Shown piece after piece: positions 1 to 8,846 of a stretch of DNA of 64,000 nt. The position numbers and the translations under genes were made by a program. The notes beneath the pieces were generated by a model. The model saw only the letters and a list, made by a program, of their open reading frames with translations, made no database searches and was not told where the DNA came from. How positions within the stretch are numbered: position 1 is the first letter of the stretch; each line of letters opens with the position of its first letter. Origin of the DNA: Fen-455 sp050012675 (GTDB lineage Bacteria > Actinomycetota > Acidimicrobiia > Acidimicrobiales > Bog-793). The DNA lies in contig JBEKGS010000004.1 in NCBI GenBank assembly GCA_050012675.1, positions 1 through 64,000 of the forward strand. The letters run 5' to 3'.

Positions 1-1287
1 CACATAACGCCCGGCGAGGAGTTTCTCCTCGTAGTCCATGGCCTTCTCGTCATAGTCCCAGGTGAACACCCCGTGGGAGATCTTGGTCGAAAAGCACCGG
101 GAGACACCTGAGTCGCGAAGGATCCTGTCGGCGGCGGCGCCGATCTTGGCCGGGTCGACGAGGCGACCTTTGCGCACGCGCTCTGACAGGGCGATGAGGC
201 CGTCCTCGGTCGCGGCCAAGAGCTCTTGGCGCCGGGCGTCGTCTCGCACATGGCGGCGGGGAGAGTCGACAACGACATAGCGGCGTGATTCATCGACGAT
301 CTCGGTCGCTTTGGTCCCGTCGTCGCCGACAGCCACGAAGAGGGCATCTTTCCTGGCGGCAATCTCCAAGACCGCGGCAACTGTCGGGTCCCGGTGCAGG
401 CGCGTCGCCAGCACGTGGTCAAAGCCGTTCGCTTGCACCAGGGCGAGGTTTTCTTCTGAGATGAGGCCTCTGTCGGCGACAAGAGCGATGCGCCCCACCC
501 CAAAGCGCGCCTGGAGATCGGCCATCACCTCGGGCAAGGTCGCGCGATCGGCGGTGTTGCCGGAAAAGACATGGTGGGCGATCGGGATGCCGTCGGAGGT
601 GACGAGGAGTCCGATCACGATCTGGGGCCGGTCTCCCCGGTGATCGCGGCTGTAGCCGAAGGCCTTGGCGGGGAAACGCTCCGTGGTCTTCTCCTCACTT
701 TCGAAGTAGGTAGAGGTGAGGTCGTAACAGACAAGGCGCAGGTCGAGGTTCGTAAGGTTGCACAGCTCGGTGAACAGGTGCGCCTCGATGTCCTCCTTGG
801 CATCGGCGACGGCGTCCAAAGCCCGATAAAGCCGGTCGAGCGACGGGGCCCTTCGAGCTTCCGGCAGGGCGGCGTCGGCCCCGAGCCAGTCGGTGACACA
901 GCGGCGCTTGGAAGATGGGTCCTGGAGCCGGTTGGCGACCATGGCGAACACGGCGTCGCAGAGACCAACCGAGCGCCGGCGCCGGCCGATGACCTCGAAG
1001 AGCTCGTCCAACAACAACCGGGAAAAGTAGGCATCACAGGCGGCCATGGCGCCATAGGAGGGAGCGGATTCGGCGCTGAGCTCGATGCTCGGTCCGCGTC
1101 CCAGTTGCACAGACAATGCCGCGACAATGCGCTCGAGCTCGCCCGAGCTCTTAAGATCCGAGACCTCGCCCAGCCGGGCGACGATCCGGTGCCGAGGCTG
1201 GCCCGACTCGTTTCGATAGGACTCGGCCAAGGTCAGATAACTGTAGACCTTCTTCCCGCTACGTACCCGGTCAATCTTCACGTACAC
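1..1287 (-). mobile_element. IS1634-type transposase, N-terminal 429 codons (runs off left edge)
   Basis: A single open frame of 429 codons reads from a GTG at 1287 to the left edge. The N-terminus MYVKIDRVRSGKK followed by YLTLAESYRN is the usual opening of IS1634-family (IS4 superfamily) DDE transposases. The first catalytic aspartate is D189 in CYDLTSTYF and the second is D272 in VADRGLISEENL. The C-terminal catalytic Glu region (YREK box) lies beyond the edge. There are no internal stops, so this copy may be active. Family members are usually about 500-560 residues, so about three quarters is present. The upstream terminal inverted repeat should lie between 1288 and about 1440, but I could not define it without the other end. 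Start choice: GTG 1287 gives the family-like N-terminus; GTG 1281 is a weaker alternative. Confidence 0.85.
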
Positions 1288-1383
1288 AAGAGAGAGATTA
1301 ATGCCACAGGTCCGCTAGATCAAGCATCTATTTGTCGCTACATTTCACATCGCAAACCCGACTTTATCCACAGCTCGCCCAGG

Positions 1384-1635
1384 TCAAAGGCGTGAGAGCC
1401 CAGAATCGTGGAGTTGAGCCGCCGAAGTCGGGTCAGTGAGATAGCCGTGTGCAATCGCCGCAGCAGGGCCATCGGTTCGCTTGAACTCGTCGAACGTGTG
1501 CAGCTGAACTGAGCAACCGAATACGTCACCGGAGAAGGTCAACGCCTCCCGAGCGGTGCCTGAAAAGTGGAGGTAAGGCGTGGGAGGTGTCGGCCTGTCA
1601 TAATGCACCGCTCCTCGTCTCGTCGGGGCCGTCAT
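1384..1635 (-). pseudogene. VOC/PhnB-like protein, truncated remnant
   Basis: Reading from ATG 1635, residues about 18-67 (PTPPTPYLHFSGTAREALTF through GYLTD) match the start of PhnB-like VOC-superfamily proteins, including the HTFDEFKRTDGPA segment typical of that group. After GYLTD, near position 1440, the sequence stops resembling the family and ends at 83 residues; intact proteins are about 130-150. The break lies next to the transposase gene, so insertion of the IS, or a deletion it caused, probably removed the 3' half. Also odd is a Ser where most homologues have Tyr in LTFY. It is probably non-functional. Family assignment rests on recognised motifs and was not searched. Confidence 0.6.
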
Positions 1636-1639
1636 CGTG

Positions 1640-1994
1640 TAGACGACGAGCTTGGCGGACTCTCATCGCACGTCGACGATACCGAACCGCGTCCCAGGTC
1701 GAGCGGCACCCGACGATGCCCCTTGTGTCACCGAACGCCTGATCGGGGGAAAGGCTGAGCGAAGAGGTCAACTAGTCGGAAGCTAGTGCTCATAAGGCGT
1801 GGACCTAAGTTTCGAGTCGGTGTGCGAGACCTCGAGGTGGCCCTGGGGTGGAACGGTGCTGTTCCGCTTCTAGGTCCGCCCGCAGGCGTCGCGAGTCCGG
1901 AACCGAGGGCGGCCTGAGCCTGCGGCCTGGCAAGGCCCGCGGAAGTGGCTTTCGACCCTATGCCAGGAAAACAGGACACCATAGGCTCGACGGA
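1640..1994. other. Gene-free stretch before the molybdenum hydroxylase genes
   Basis: I see no credible gene here. Short frames on both strands lack ribosome binding sites and protein-like composition. It separates the VOC remnant, reading left, from the FAD subunit gene, reading right, so it should hold the promoter of the hydroxylase operon. No clear -10/-35 pair or operator stood out. Confidence 0.5.
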
Positions 1995-2819
1995 GTGACG
2001 AGTGTTTGGCGGTATCGACGGCCACAGTCGCTCGAGCAAGCGCTCTCGTTTCTCGAGCGTCAGGGGGCAGTGATCATGGGTGGGGGCACCAGGCTAAATG
2101 CGGGCCTCGTGCAGATGTGTGCCAGAGCCGGGCAGTCGGAGGTCGGAGGTGTGGAGATCGTGGACTTGCAGGCCCTCGATCTCGCCGGCATCGAGCGGCG
2201 CGACGACGCGGTGGTGCGGATCGGTGCCATGACGCGGTTGCAAGAGCTCGTCGATAGCCACGACGTGCCGTCCGTCGTACGAGAAGCAGCACGCCATGAG
2301 CTGCCGAGCACCTTGCGCGCCCAGTCCACGATCGGCGGCTGCATTGCGAGCGGCGACCCCGACGGTGAGCTGCTGGCGACCCTGCTCGTCCACGACGGGC
2401 AAGTTCACATCGCCCAGAGGTCGGGCAGCGTCGAGATCCCGCTAGACGAGCTGCTCGCTGAGCTGCCGCTCGCTTCGGGAAGGATCATCACGGCGGTCAG
2501 CATCGACGAGCGCGGCACGTCCTCGCTGATGGGCACCGGCAGGAGCGCTGCGGACAGGCCCATTGTCGCCGTCGTGGCGCGCCAGCTCGACGGGCGGCGC
2601 TGGGTGGCAATCACCGGCGTGGCAGCCACCCCGGTTCTCGTGAAGTCCACGGCCGTCGGCAGCAGCAGCCTTCTCCCATCTGGGGATGGCCCGGCGGCGA
2701 GCGATCCGCACGGGATTTCCCGACTCGAACCGATCGGCGATTTCCGCGGCTCGAGCGAGTACCGCCGAGCCCTGGCACGGATCCTGGCCGCACGCGCCAC
2801 GGAGGCGATTTCACGATGA
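1995..2819 (+). CDS. Molybdenum hydroxylase FAD-binding (medium) subunit
   Basis: 274 residues, the medium FAD subunit of a xanthine-dehydrogenase-family enzyme, passing electrons between the metal-containing subunit and an external acceptor. GGGTRLN at residues 29-35 corresponds to the AGGTDL loop and TIGG at 112-115 to the second FAD-phosphate loop. The C-terminal YRRALARILAARA segment fits the CO-dehydrogenase flavoprotein C-terminal domain. GTG 1995 is chosen because it opens directly into the family N-terminus (VWRYRRPQSLEQAL); in-frame upstream sequence is not protein-like. The stop overlaps the next start as ATGA, implying translational coupling. In E. coli the comparable protein is YgfM, partner of XdhD, and the context here supports that type. 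The substrate is unknown. Confidence 0.82.
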   Translation: MTSVWRYRRPQSLEQALSFLERQGAVIMGGGTRLNAGLVQMCARAGQSEVGGVEIVDLQALDLAGIERRDDAVVRIGAMTRLQELVDSHDVPSVVREAARHELPSTLRAQSTIGGCIASGDPDGELLATLLVHDGQVHIAQRSGSVEIPLDELLAELPLASGRIITAVSIDERGTSSLMGTGRSAADRPIVAVVARQLDGRRWVAITGVAATPVLVKSTAVGSSSLLPSGDGPAASDPHGISRLEPIGDFRGSSEYRRALARILAARATEAISR

Positions 2820-5800
2820 GCGAACTCACCGAGGACAAGTGCGCTCCGGACGGGGGGCCGACCCCTCCCCAGCAGCCCGTCATGCTCGAAGTGGACCTGA
2901 CGATCAACGGTGACCGGTACCGCCTGACCTGCGAGCCCGGCGACACGTTGTTCACCGTCCTACGCCGCCTGGGGCTGTTCAGCGTCCGCTTCGGGTCGGG
3001 AACCGGCGAGTCCGGCGCCGCAGCCGTGCTGTTAGACGGCAGGCTCGTCTCCGCCGACGTCATGCTCGCTGGCCAGGCTAGCGGCCACAAGGTGACGACG
3101 GTCGAGTCTCTCGACGTCGCGACTGACGAGCTCGACCCTATCCAGCAGGCCTTCGTCGATATCGGGGCCCTGCAGTCCGGATACTCGGCGGGCGCGATGG
3201 TGCTGGCTGCTAAGGCGCTGATCGATGCCAACCCCGACCCATCCGAGACAGAGATTCGCGACGCGTTGAGCGGGATACTCGACCGCGAGACGGGCTACGT
3301 GAAGGTCGTCGAGGCGATCCGGCGTGCCGCCGCGGTGTGTCGCGGTGAGAAGGTGCCGCCGGTCGAGCCGGTCGTGCTCGAGCCGCTCACCGGCCCAGGT
3401 TCGACGGAGCGACGTGTGCCCTCAGCGGAAGCCCTGCAGGCCCCGCTTGCCATGCCTCACGTCGTCCTGTCAAGCGACGTCGCCAGCACGGCTGTGGTCG
3501 GAAAGCCCGAGCCCAAGGTCGACGCCTTACGTCTCGCCAAGGGACGACCCGTCTTCACCGACGATATCGACCTGCGCCACATGCTGTATGCCAAGGTGCT
3601 GCGCAGCCCTCACGCACACGCTCGTATCCTGGCTATAGACGACAGCGAGGCAAGGGCGCTGGCCGGCGTGCACGCCGTGATCCACTACGGCAACACGCCA
3701 CGGGTGAAGTACGCCTCGGGCGGTCAGACCTGGCCGAATCCCCCGCCGTGGGACCAGGTCAGCTTCGACAACAAGGTCCGCTTCGTGGGCGACCGCGTGG
3801 CGGCCGTGGCGGCCGAGACGCCGGGGATCGCCGAAGAGGCCTGCCGGCGCATCAAGGTCACCTACGAGGTCCTCCCAGGTGTGTTCGACGAGGTCGAGGC
3901 GATCACGCCTGGTGCGCCGCTAGTCCACGACGAGACAGACACCGAGGGCATCTACGACGCCGCCCACAACAAGAGCCACCACATCGAAGGTCAGACCGTG
4001 ACCGACGAGGTGCTCGAGGCCGCGTTCGCCAGCGCCAAGCACGTCTTCCAGCAGACCTTCCATGTCCAGCAGCAGCAACACGCCAACATCGAGCCTCACA
4101 TCACCATCGGCTGGCTCGACGACGACGATCGCCTCGTGCTCCGTAGCTCGACGCAGGTTCCCTACCACGTCCGCCGCATGGTGGCGCCACTGCTCGGCCT
4201 TCCGGTCAAGCGCATCCGCGTGATCAAGCCCCGGATCGGGGGCGGCTTCGGGGGCAAGCAGGAGATGCTGATCGAGGACATCGTGGGCTACCTCGTGCTC
4301 GCCACCCGTCGTCCGGTTCGCCTCGAGCTAACGCGGTCGGAGGAGTTTGCTTCCGCCAGGTGCCGGCATGCCATGACGCTGACCCTGCGCACGGGTGTCG
4401 ACGACGACGGCCATCTGGTCGCCCAGGACATGTATGTCGTCTCGAACACCGGCGCCTACGGCACCCATGGTTTCACGGTCAGCACCGTTGGCGGCATGCA
4501 CGGGATGTCGATATACAACTGCCCAGCCAAGCGCTTCCGATGCGACGTTGTTTACACGAACCGTCCCGTGTCGGGTGCCTTCCGCGGCTACGGGGCCCCT
4601 CAGAACTTCTTCGCGGTCGAGTCGCAGATGGACGATATCGCGCGCGCTCTTGGCATGGACCCCTACGAGCTGCGACGCAAGAACTGGGTGCGGGTCGGCG
4701 ACCCCCTCGACATCGTCCCACGGCTCGGTGAGCGCGGCGATGTCGTCGAGATCCCACAAGAGGAGCTGCCGCACATCATGAGCTGCGGCCTCCAGGAGTG
4801 CGGAGCGCAAGGGACGCGCGCGATCGGCTGGGAACGTCGGAACGACCCGTCCTGGCGACAACCGGCGGACCGCCCGAACATCAGGCGCGGCATCGGCATG
4901 GGTTCGGCCATCCAGGGCTCCGGGATTCCCTTCGTCGACATGGGGGCGTGCTCGCTCAAGATCAACGACGACGGCTCGTTCAACCTGCTCGTCGGGGCCA
5001 CGGACGTGGGCGGGGGATCGGACACCGTGCTCGCCCAGATTGTCGCCGAGGTGCTCGGCGTCGAGCTCAACGACATCATCGTCTGCTCGTCTGACACCGA
5101 CATCACTCCTTTCGACGTCGGCGCGTACGCCTCGAGCACGACCTACGTCTCGGGCGGAGCAGCTAAGAAGGCGGCCGAAGCCGCCCGGGCCCGCATCGTG
5201 ACCCGCGCCGCGAGGCTGCTCGATCTCGACGATCCCGGTTCGGTCGAGCTGCACGACCGGCGGGCATGGGGTCCCGACGGGCGCTCGATCTCGCTCGGCG
5301 ACCTCGCCCTCAACTCGCTGCACACCGAGGATCAGGAGCAGATAATGGGAACAGCGTCGCACTACGGGACGGTCGCGGCGCCTCCCTTCGCGGTCCAGCT
5401 TGCCGAGGTCGAAGTGGACGTCGAGACCGGTCAGGTGACCGTGAAGAAGCTAGTCACTGCCATCGACTGCGGGGTCCCGATCAATCCGATCACTGCGAGC
5501 GGCCAGGTGGAGGGGGCGATGCTGCAGTCCCTCGGGTACGCGTTGACCGAGGATCTCGTTCTCGACCGTTCGGGCAAGCTGGTCAATGACCGCTTCGGAC
5601 CGTACTGGATCTTCCGGGCGGACGACGCCCCAGTGTGCGAGGCGATCCTCGTGCAAACGATGGAGCCGTCGGGCCCGTTCGGGGCCAAGGCGGTCGGTGA
5701 GGTCCCCATGGACGGGATCGCACCGGCAGTGCGCAACGCCGTCCTCAACGCCACAGGAGTGAAGATCAACCAGCTCCCGTTGCTGCCCGAGCGAGTCTGG

Positions 5801-5833
5801 CGAGCCCTGAACAAGGTCCCGACCAGCGGTTGA
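2816..5833 (+). CDS. Fused ferredoxin-like/molybdenum-binding hydroxylase subunit (XdhD type), cysteine-less Fe-S domain
   Basis: 1005 residues. Residues about 22-170 have the fold pattern of the two-cluster [2Fe-2S] subunit, but every ligand position is changed: S61, S66, A69 and D81 in the plant-ferredoxin part, S121, S124, D156 and E158 in the helical part. A linker follows, then the molybdenum domain from about residue 235. GGGFGGK is at 475-481 and the catalytic-type Glu is E962 in GAKAVGEVP. The Mo domain therefore looks competent while both clusters should be absent. From memory, E. coli XdhD shows a similar cysteine loss, so this may be a family trait. It lies in a selenium-metabolism locus, as selenium-dependent molybdenum hydroxylases do. 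Purine or another N-heterocycle is a plausible substrate but not shown. It overlaps the FAD gene by 4 bases. Confidence 0.85.
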   Translation: MSELTEDKCAPDGGPTPPQQPVMLEVDLTINGDRYRLTCEPGDTLFTVLRRLGLFSVRFGSGTGESGAAAVLLDGRLVSADVMLAGQASGHKVTTVESLDVATDELDPIQQAFVDIGALQSGYSAGAMVLAAKALIDANPDPSETEIRDALSGILDRETGYVKVVEAIRRAAAVCRGEKVPPVEPVVLEPLTGPGSTERRVPSAEALQAPLAMPHVVLSSDVASTAVVGKPEPKVDALRLAKGRPVFTDDIDLRHMLYAKVLRSPHAHARILAIDDSEARALAGVHAVIHYGNTPRVKYASGGQTWPNPPPWDQVSFDNKVRFVGDRVAAVAAETPGIAEEACRRIKVTYEVLPGVFDEVEAITPGAPLVHDETDTEGIYDAAHNKSHHIEGQTVTDEVLEAAFASAKHVFQQTFHVQQQQHANIEPHITIGWLDDDDRLVLRSSTQVPYHVRRMVAPLLGLPVKRIRVIKPRIGGGFGGKQEMLIEDIVGYLVLATRRPVRLELTRSEEFASARCRHAMTLTLRTGVDDDGHLVAQDMYVVSNTGAYGTHGFTVSTVGGMHGMSIYNCPAKRFRCDVVYTNRPVSGAFRGYGAPQNFFAVESQMDDIARALGMDPYELRRKNWVRVGDPLDIVPRLGERGDVVEIPQEELPHIMSCGLQECGAQGTRAIGWERRNDPSWRQPADRPNIRRGIGMGSAIQGSGIPFVDMGACSLKINDDGSFNLLVGATDVGGGSDTVLAQIVAEVLGVELNDIIVCSSDTDITPFDVGAYASSTTYVSGGAAKKAAEAARARIVTRAARLLDLDDPGSVELHDRRAWGPDGRSISLGDLALNSLHTEDQEQIMGTASHYGTVAAPPFAVQLAEVEVDVETGQVTVKKLVTAIDCGVPINPITASGQVEGAMLQSLGYALTEDLVLDRSGKLVNDRFGPYWIFRADDAPVCEAILVQTMEPSGPFGAKAVGEVPMDGIAPAVRNAVLNATGVKINQLPLLPERVWRALNKVPTSG

Positions 5834-5840
5834 CAAGACG

Positions 5841-5856
5841 GGCCCCGTACGGGGCC
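5841..5856. terminator. Perfect 16-bp palindrome after the hydroxylase operon
   Basis: GGCCCCGTACGGGGCC begins 7 bases after the stop codon of the large subunit and lies between convergent genes. It could form a GC-rich hairpin, but it has no T-tract and no loop bases, so a terminator role is only likely by position. Confidence 0.35.
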
Positions 5857-6106
5857 TGGTGCACTTAGGAAGTTCACCGACTACCCATTGACAGGGGGCA
5901 CCCTTTCCAGGGAGCGGCCTCGCTTTCATACGAACCCGTCGCCGTTGGTTGCTCAATGTGGCGCGGAAGAAGCGGCGCCCGTGCCAACCCGCTCCTTAGC
6001 GTGACCATCGGGCCGGGACGATCGACGACGGAAATGACGGCAAACCTAGGAGGGCTCCCAGCCGGCGAAGAGGGTTTTCTGCGCTTCGAGCCTTAGTCCA
6101 TACCTG

Positions 6107-6940
6107 CTACCGCGCCAGCATGAGGATGGCTTCCAATACGCCGCCGCCGATTGCTCGGCTCTTGTCCGAGACGGTGAAGCAGTGCTCGCGACCGGCGCGT
6201 GGGTCCACGTCTCCTACCTTCATCCCGACATGGACCTGGAATTCAGGCCGGATCAGGCCCCGCAACACACCGTCGATCTCGGCTCGCAACAGGGTCTCGC
6301 CGCCGGCGTCCGCGACGCGCAGCACGGGCGTGCCGACCCGGACCAGGTCTCCGATGTCCGCAAGGTTCTCTGCCACACCCGCAACGGGCGAATGAAGGAC
6401 CCTCTCGCTGCCTTTTCCCGCGATCTCGCCGGGAACGCCGGTGTTGGGTTCAGCGTGCCCCGTCAGGAAGATTCTGCCCAGATCATGGCCGCGATTCGTC
6501 TCTACTACGGCGTGGGCGTCCACGCCGGCCTCGAATCCCGGCCCGAGAGCCACGACGACCTGGGCCATGTCGATGTTGGTGCCGAGGTTGCGCTTGGCGA
6601 TTATCGCGTCAACTAGGGCCAATGGCCTGAGGGCCCCCAGCGCCGAGCATCCCGGGTCTGCCAGCAGAGGCACAGGGCCCTCCGGTCCCCAGCGCTCCAA
6701 GAGTCCCCGCAGTTCGGCGAGCGTTCCCACGCGCATGGAACGCACTCCTTCCACCTGCGCCTCGCCTTCGTACATGGCCTCGGACAGGCACACGGTGCGC
6801 CGGATCGAGCTTGGCCTCGGTTGCTCAAGTGCGGCCACCCGAAACCCGGATCGTACGAGCCGGAGAATTGTGCCGGTAGCCAGATCCCCGGCCCCCCTCA
6901 CGACAACCAGCTCTCCATTCACCAAGCCCATACTTTTCAT
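6107..6940 (-). CDS. yqeB: YqeB-family selenium-dependent molybdenum hydroxylase accessory protein
   Basis: 277 residues, matching the EF2563/YqeB family found with orphan SelD and molybdenum hydroxylases. The N-terminus carries a Rossmann-like VVVRGAGDLATG motif at about residues 11-22, and the middle has IIAKRNLGTN and VVALGPGFEAG, both typical of the family. The C-terminal half resembles a biotinyl/lipoyl-like fold (HSPVAGVAENLADIGDLVRVG). The exact function is unknown; comparative genomics places it in maturation of the selenium-containing Mo cofactor. It lies downstream of xdhC on the same strand, 78 bases away, and is probably cotranscribed. ATG 6931 (MGLVNGEL) is an alternative start to ATG 6940. 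Confidence 0.85.
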   Translation of the reverse strand: MKSMGLVNGELVVVRGAGDLATGTILRLVRSGFRVAALEQPRPSSIRRTVCLSEAMYEGEAQVEGVRSMRVGTLAELRGLLERWGPEGPVPLLADPGCSALGALRPLALVDAIIAKRNLGTNIDMAQVVVALGPGFEAGVDAHAVVETNRGHDLGRIFLTGHAEPNTGVPGEIAGKGSERVLHSPVAGVAENLADIGDLVRVGTPVLRVADAGGETLLRAEIDGVLRGLIRPEFQVHVGMKVGDVDPRAGREHCFTVSDKSRAIGGGVLEAILMLAR

Positions 6941-7018
6941 TGTGCCCGGTACGGAAGGTCATCGAGCGCAAGATCCTGTTCGCTGGGCCGGCCCGAAGGG
7001 CGGGGGCTCGCCCGATCC

Positions 7019-8083
7019 TCAGATCACGGCGGCGGCCCGCCGAGCGGCGTGGGCCTGCTTCAAGGTGGCCACGGTCTTGGAGTTGTGCCGCACCGCGACG
7101 ATCTCTGCCAAGATCGATACAGCCAGCTCTGGCGGAGTCTCGGCGTCAATATTCATGCCGACCGGGGTGAACAAGGCGTCTATCCGGGCCGGGTCGAATC
7201 CCTCCTGATGCAGTTGTTCGACCATCATCCGCGTCTTCCGGGCACTGCCCATCACTCCGACGTAACGGGACTTCCGCGGCAGCACAGCCCGGACGCAGGT
7301 CAGATCCAAGCCGTGGTTTCTCGTGACGATCACGATGTAGGTCGAAGTGTCTAGGGGCAGCTGCGCGATCACCTGGGTGAACTCGCCGTGCATCCTGTCG
7401 ACCTCAGGGGGGAAACGATCCGGACCGAGGAGTTCGGCCCGGTCGTCCACCACCGTGATCTGGAAGCCGAGCGGCGCTGCCGCGAAGGCCAGGGCCTGTC
7501 CCACGTGACCGGCGCCCAAGATCACTAGTTTCTCCTCGGGCACCAAGGGGTCGTAGAAGACGCCGGCATCGCGATCGAACCTGGGTTCGCCGGTGAGGAA
7601 GGCACGGGCCGCCACGTCGGCTTTCCAGTCCCGGAAATCACCAGCGATCTGCCTGCCTCCTTCGTCCACCAGGGCGGTGACGACTTCTAGGGACTCCTGT
7701 CCATCAAGGATCTTCTTGATCGAGAGAACCCGCTCTCCGCGCGCCAGCCGCTCCTGGATCTGGCGGTAGGTGCCGGGCTCAGTCACGCGCTCGATGAGGA
7801 CCGTGCTCGTTCCGCCGCATACCCCGCCGGGGTCGAGGATGGTCGCGCCCCGGCTCTCGATGTGCAGCAGGGTCGGCTGGCCACTCGCGAAGCACTCCCA
7901 GCAAGCCGCCAGCGCCCGGGCTTCCGGATGTCCGCCTCCGATGCTGCCGGTCGAGCCGCCATCGGGAGTCACCAGCATCTTGGAGCCTGCATGGCGTGGG
8001 GCCGAGCCTCTGACGTCAAGGATGGTCGCCAGGACGAGGGGCGCCTGGGCTGTGGCGACAGCCTGGAGTAGATCCCCTCTCAC
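7019..8083 (-). CDS. xdhC: XdhC/CoxI family molybdenum cofactor insertion protein
   Basis: 354 residues. The N-terminal CoxI-like domain (about 1-100) has RGSAPRHAGSKMLV and a conserved GGVCGGT loop. The C-terminal XdhC Rossmann domain (about 190-335) has LVILGAGHVGQALA and VTRNHGLDL. In characterised systems XdhC binds Mo cofactor, promotes its sulfuration and delivers it to the xanthine-dehydrogenase apoenzyme. Next to SelD and YedF, it may work with selenation of the cofactor; that is inference. The start is GTG 8083 (MRGDLLQAVA). It is transcribed away from yqeC across a 763-base region and probably leads into yqeB. Confidence 0.9.
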   Translation of the reverse strand: MRGDLLQAVATAQAPLVLATILDVRGSAPRHAGSKMLVTPDGGSTGSIGGGHPEARALAACWECFASGQPTLLHIESRGATILDPGGVCGGTSTVLIERVTEPGTYRQIQERLARGERVLSIKKILDGQESLEVVTALVDEGGRQIAGDFRDWKADVAARAFLTGEPRFDRDAGVFYDPLVPEEKLVILGAGHVGQALAFAAAPLGFQITVVDDRAELLGPDRFPPEVDRMHGEFTQVIAQLPLDTSTYIVIVTRNHGLDLTCVRAVLPRKSRYVGVMGSARKTRMMVEQLHQEGFDPARIDALFTPVGMNIDAETPPELAVSILAEIVAVRHNSKTVATLKQAHAARRAAAVI

Positions 8084-8846
8084 CGTGTCTCCTGGCGCTC
8101 GTCGAGCACCGCTGCGGCGGCGTCCTTCCGGAACGACCTCGGGTAGCGGCTACGCCGGCGCGGCTGGTCGGGGCAGGCGTCGTTGCCTGGTGCCATGACA
8201 CTTTGCTGTTCGGAGTGTGCGGCATGAAACGAACGCATGAGAACACGATCAAGGCCCCTGCAGCCCGACCGGTGAGAAGCGTCACTACTGGGAATCATCA
8301 GGCCTCAGGTCGATCGGCTGCGTAAGAAGGCTTTAGCCTCATGGGGAAACGCTCGAGGGCGTAGCTTAGGGCGACAAGACCGTTGAACAAAGGCGCTTCC
8401 GCACAGCTCAGGATAGACATAACGTGCGAGGTCGGGCGATGACGGATCAGAGAGGCGGCGTGAGTGAGTGCAGCCACCGCGCCGGAAGGCGCTTTGCCGC
8501 AGCGGCGTCGTCCCTCCTCTGCCGCCGGCCCGCCACCGGTGGAGAACTGCCAAGCGCCCTCGTAGCGTGAGGCCGGAGGTGGCGACTCGTCGGAGGTCGA
8601 TCGCGGCGACGCGAGGCGAAAGTCCGAGCGCGCGCCGCTTCGCCTCGGAAAAGACCCCGGCGGGTCTTGCGGCGTCCGTTAGCCATAAGTATCGGGCGAA
8701 GGGACGGAGCGTCGCCTCTGGTAGCTTGGCAGGGCAAGCGGCGTGTGGAACCCGAGCTCGCCAACCGGCGAGCCGGGCCGGGGGGCTGCGAACCGGTCGA
8801 GGTGCTAGATGTCAGGTCCGCGGTCGTGAACCGCCCGGAGAGCCAC
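8084..8846. promoter_or_regulatory. Long divergent intergenic region between xdhC and yqeC
   Basis: 763 bases with no convincing gene; overlapping frames on both strands are arginine-rich shadows. As the only gap between divergent xdhC-yqeB and yqeC-yedF operons it should hold both promoters. A 7-bp perfect inverted repeat with a 4-base loop sits at 8651-8668, with an AAAA run just before it, which reads as a T-run after the hairpin on the minus strand. No tRNA-Sec cloverleaf was found here. It is unusually long for this otherwise compact window. Confidence 0.45.

Noticed and set aside
571..1395. 274-codon open frame on the plus strand
   Set aside because: It is the exact complementary frame of the transposase, which has clear IS1634 motifs; the plus-strand product has none.
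2996..3289. Loss of the eight cysteines as sequencing error
   Set aside because: Eight separate codons in three motifs are changed without any frameshift, and E. coli XdhD appears to have the same kind of loss.
8084..8846. tRNA-Sec or a molybdenum-cofactor riboswitch upstream of yqeC
   Set aside because: No cloverleaf with a TCA anticodon and no conserved riboswitch core could be traced; only a simple 7-bp hairpin was found.
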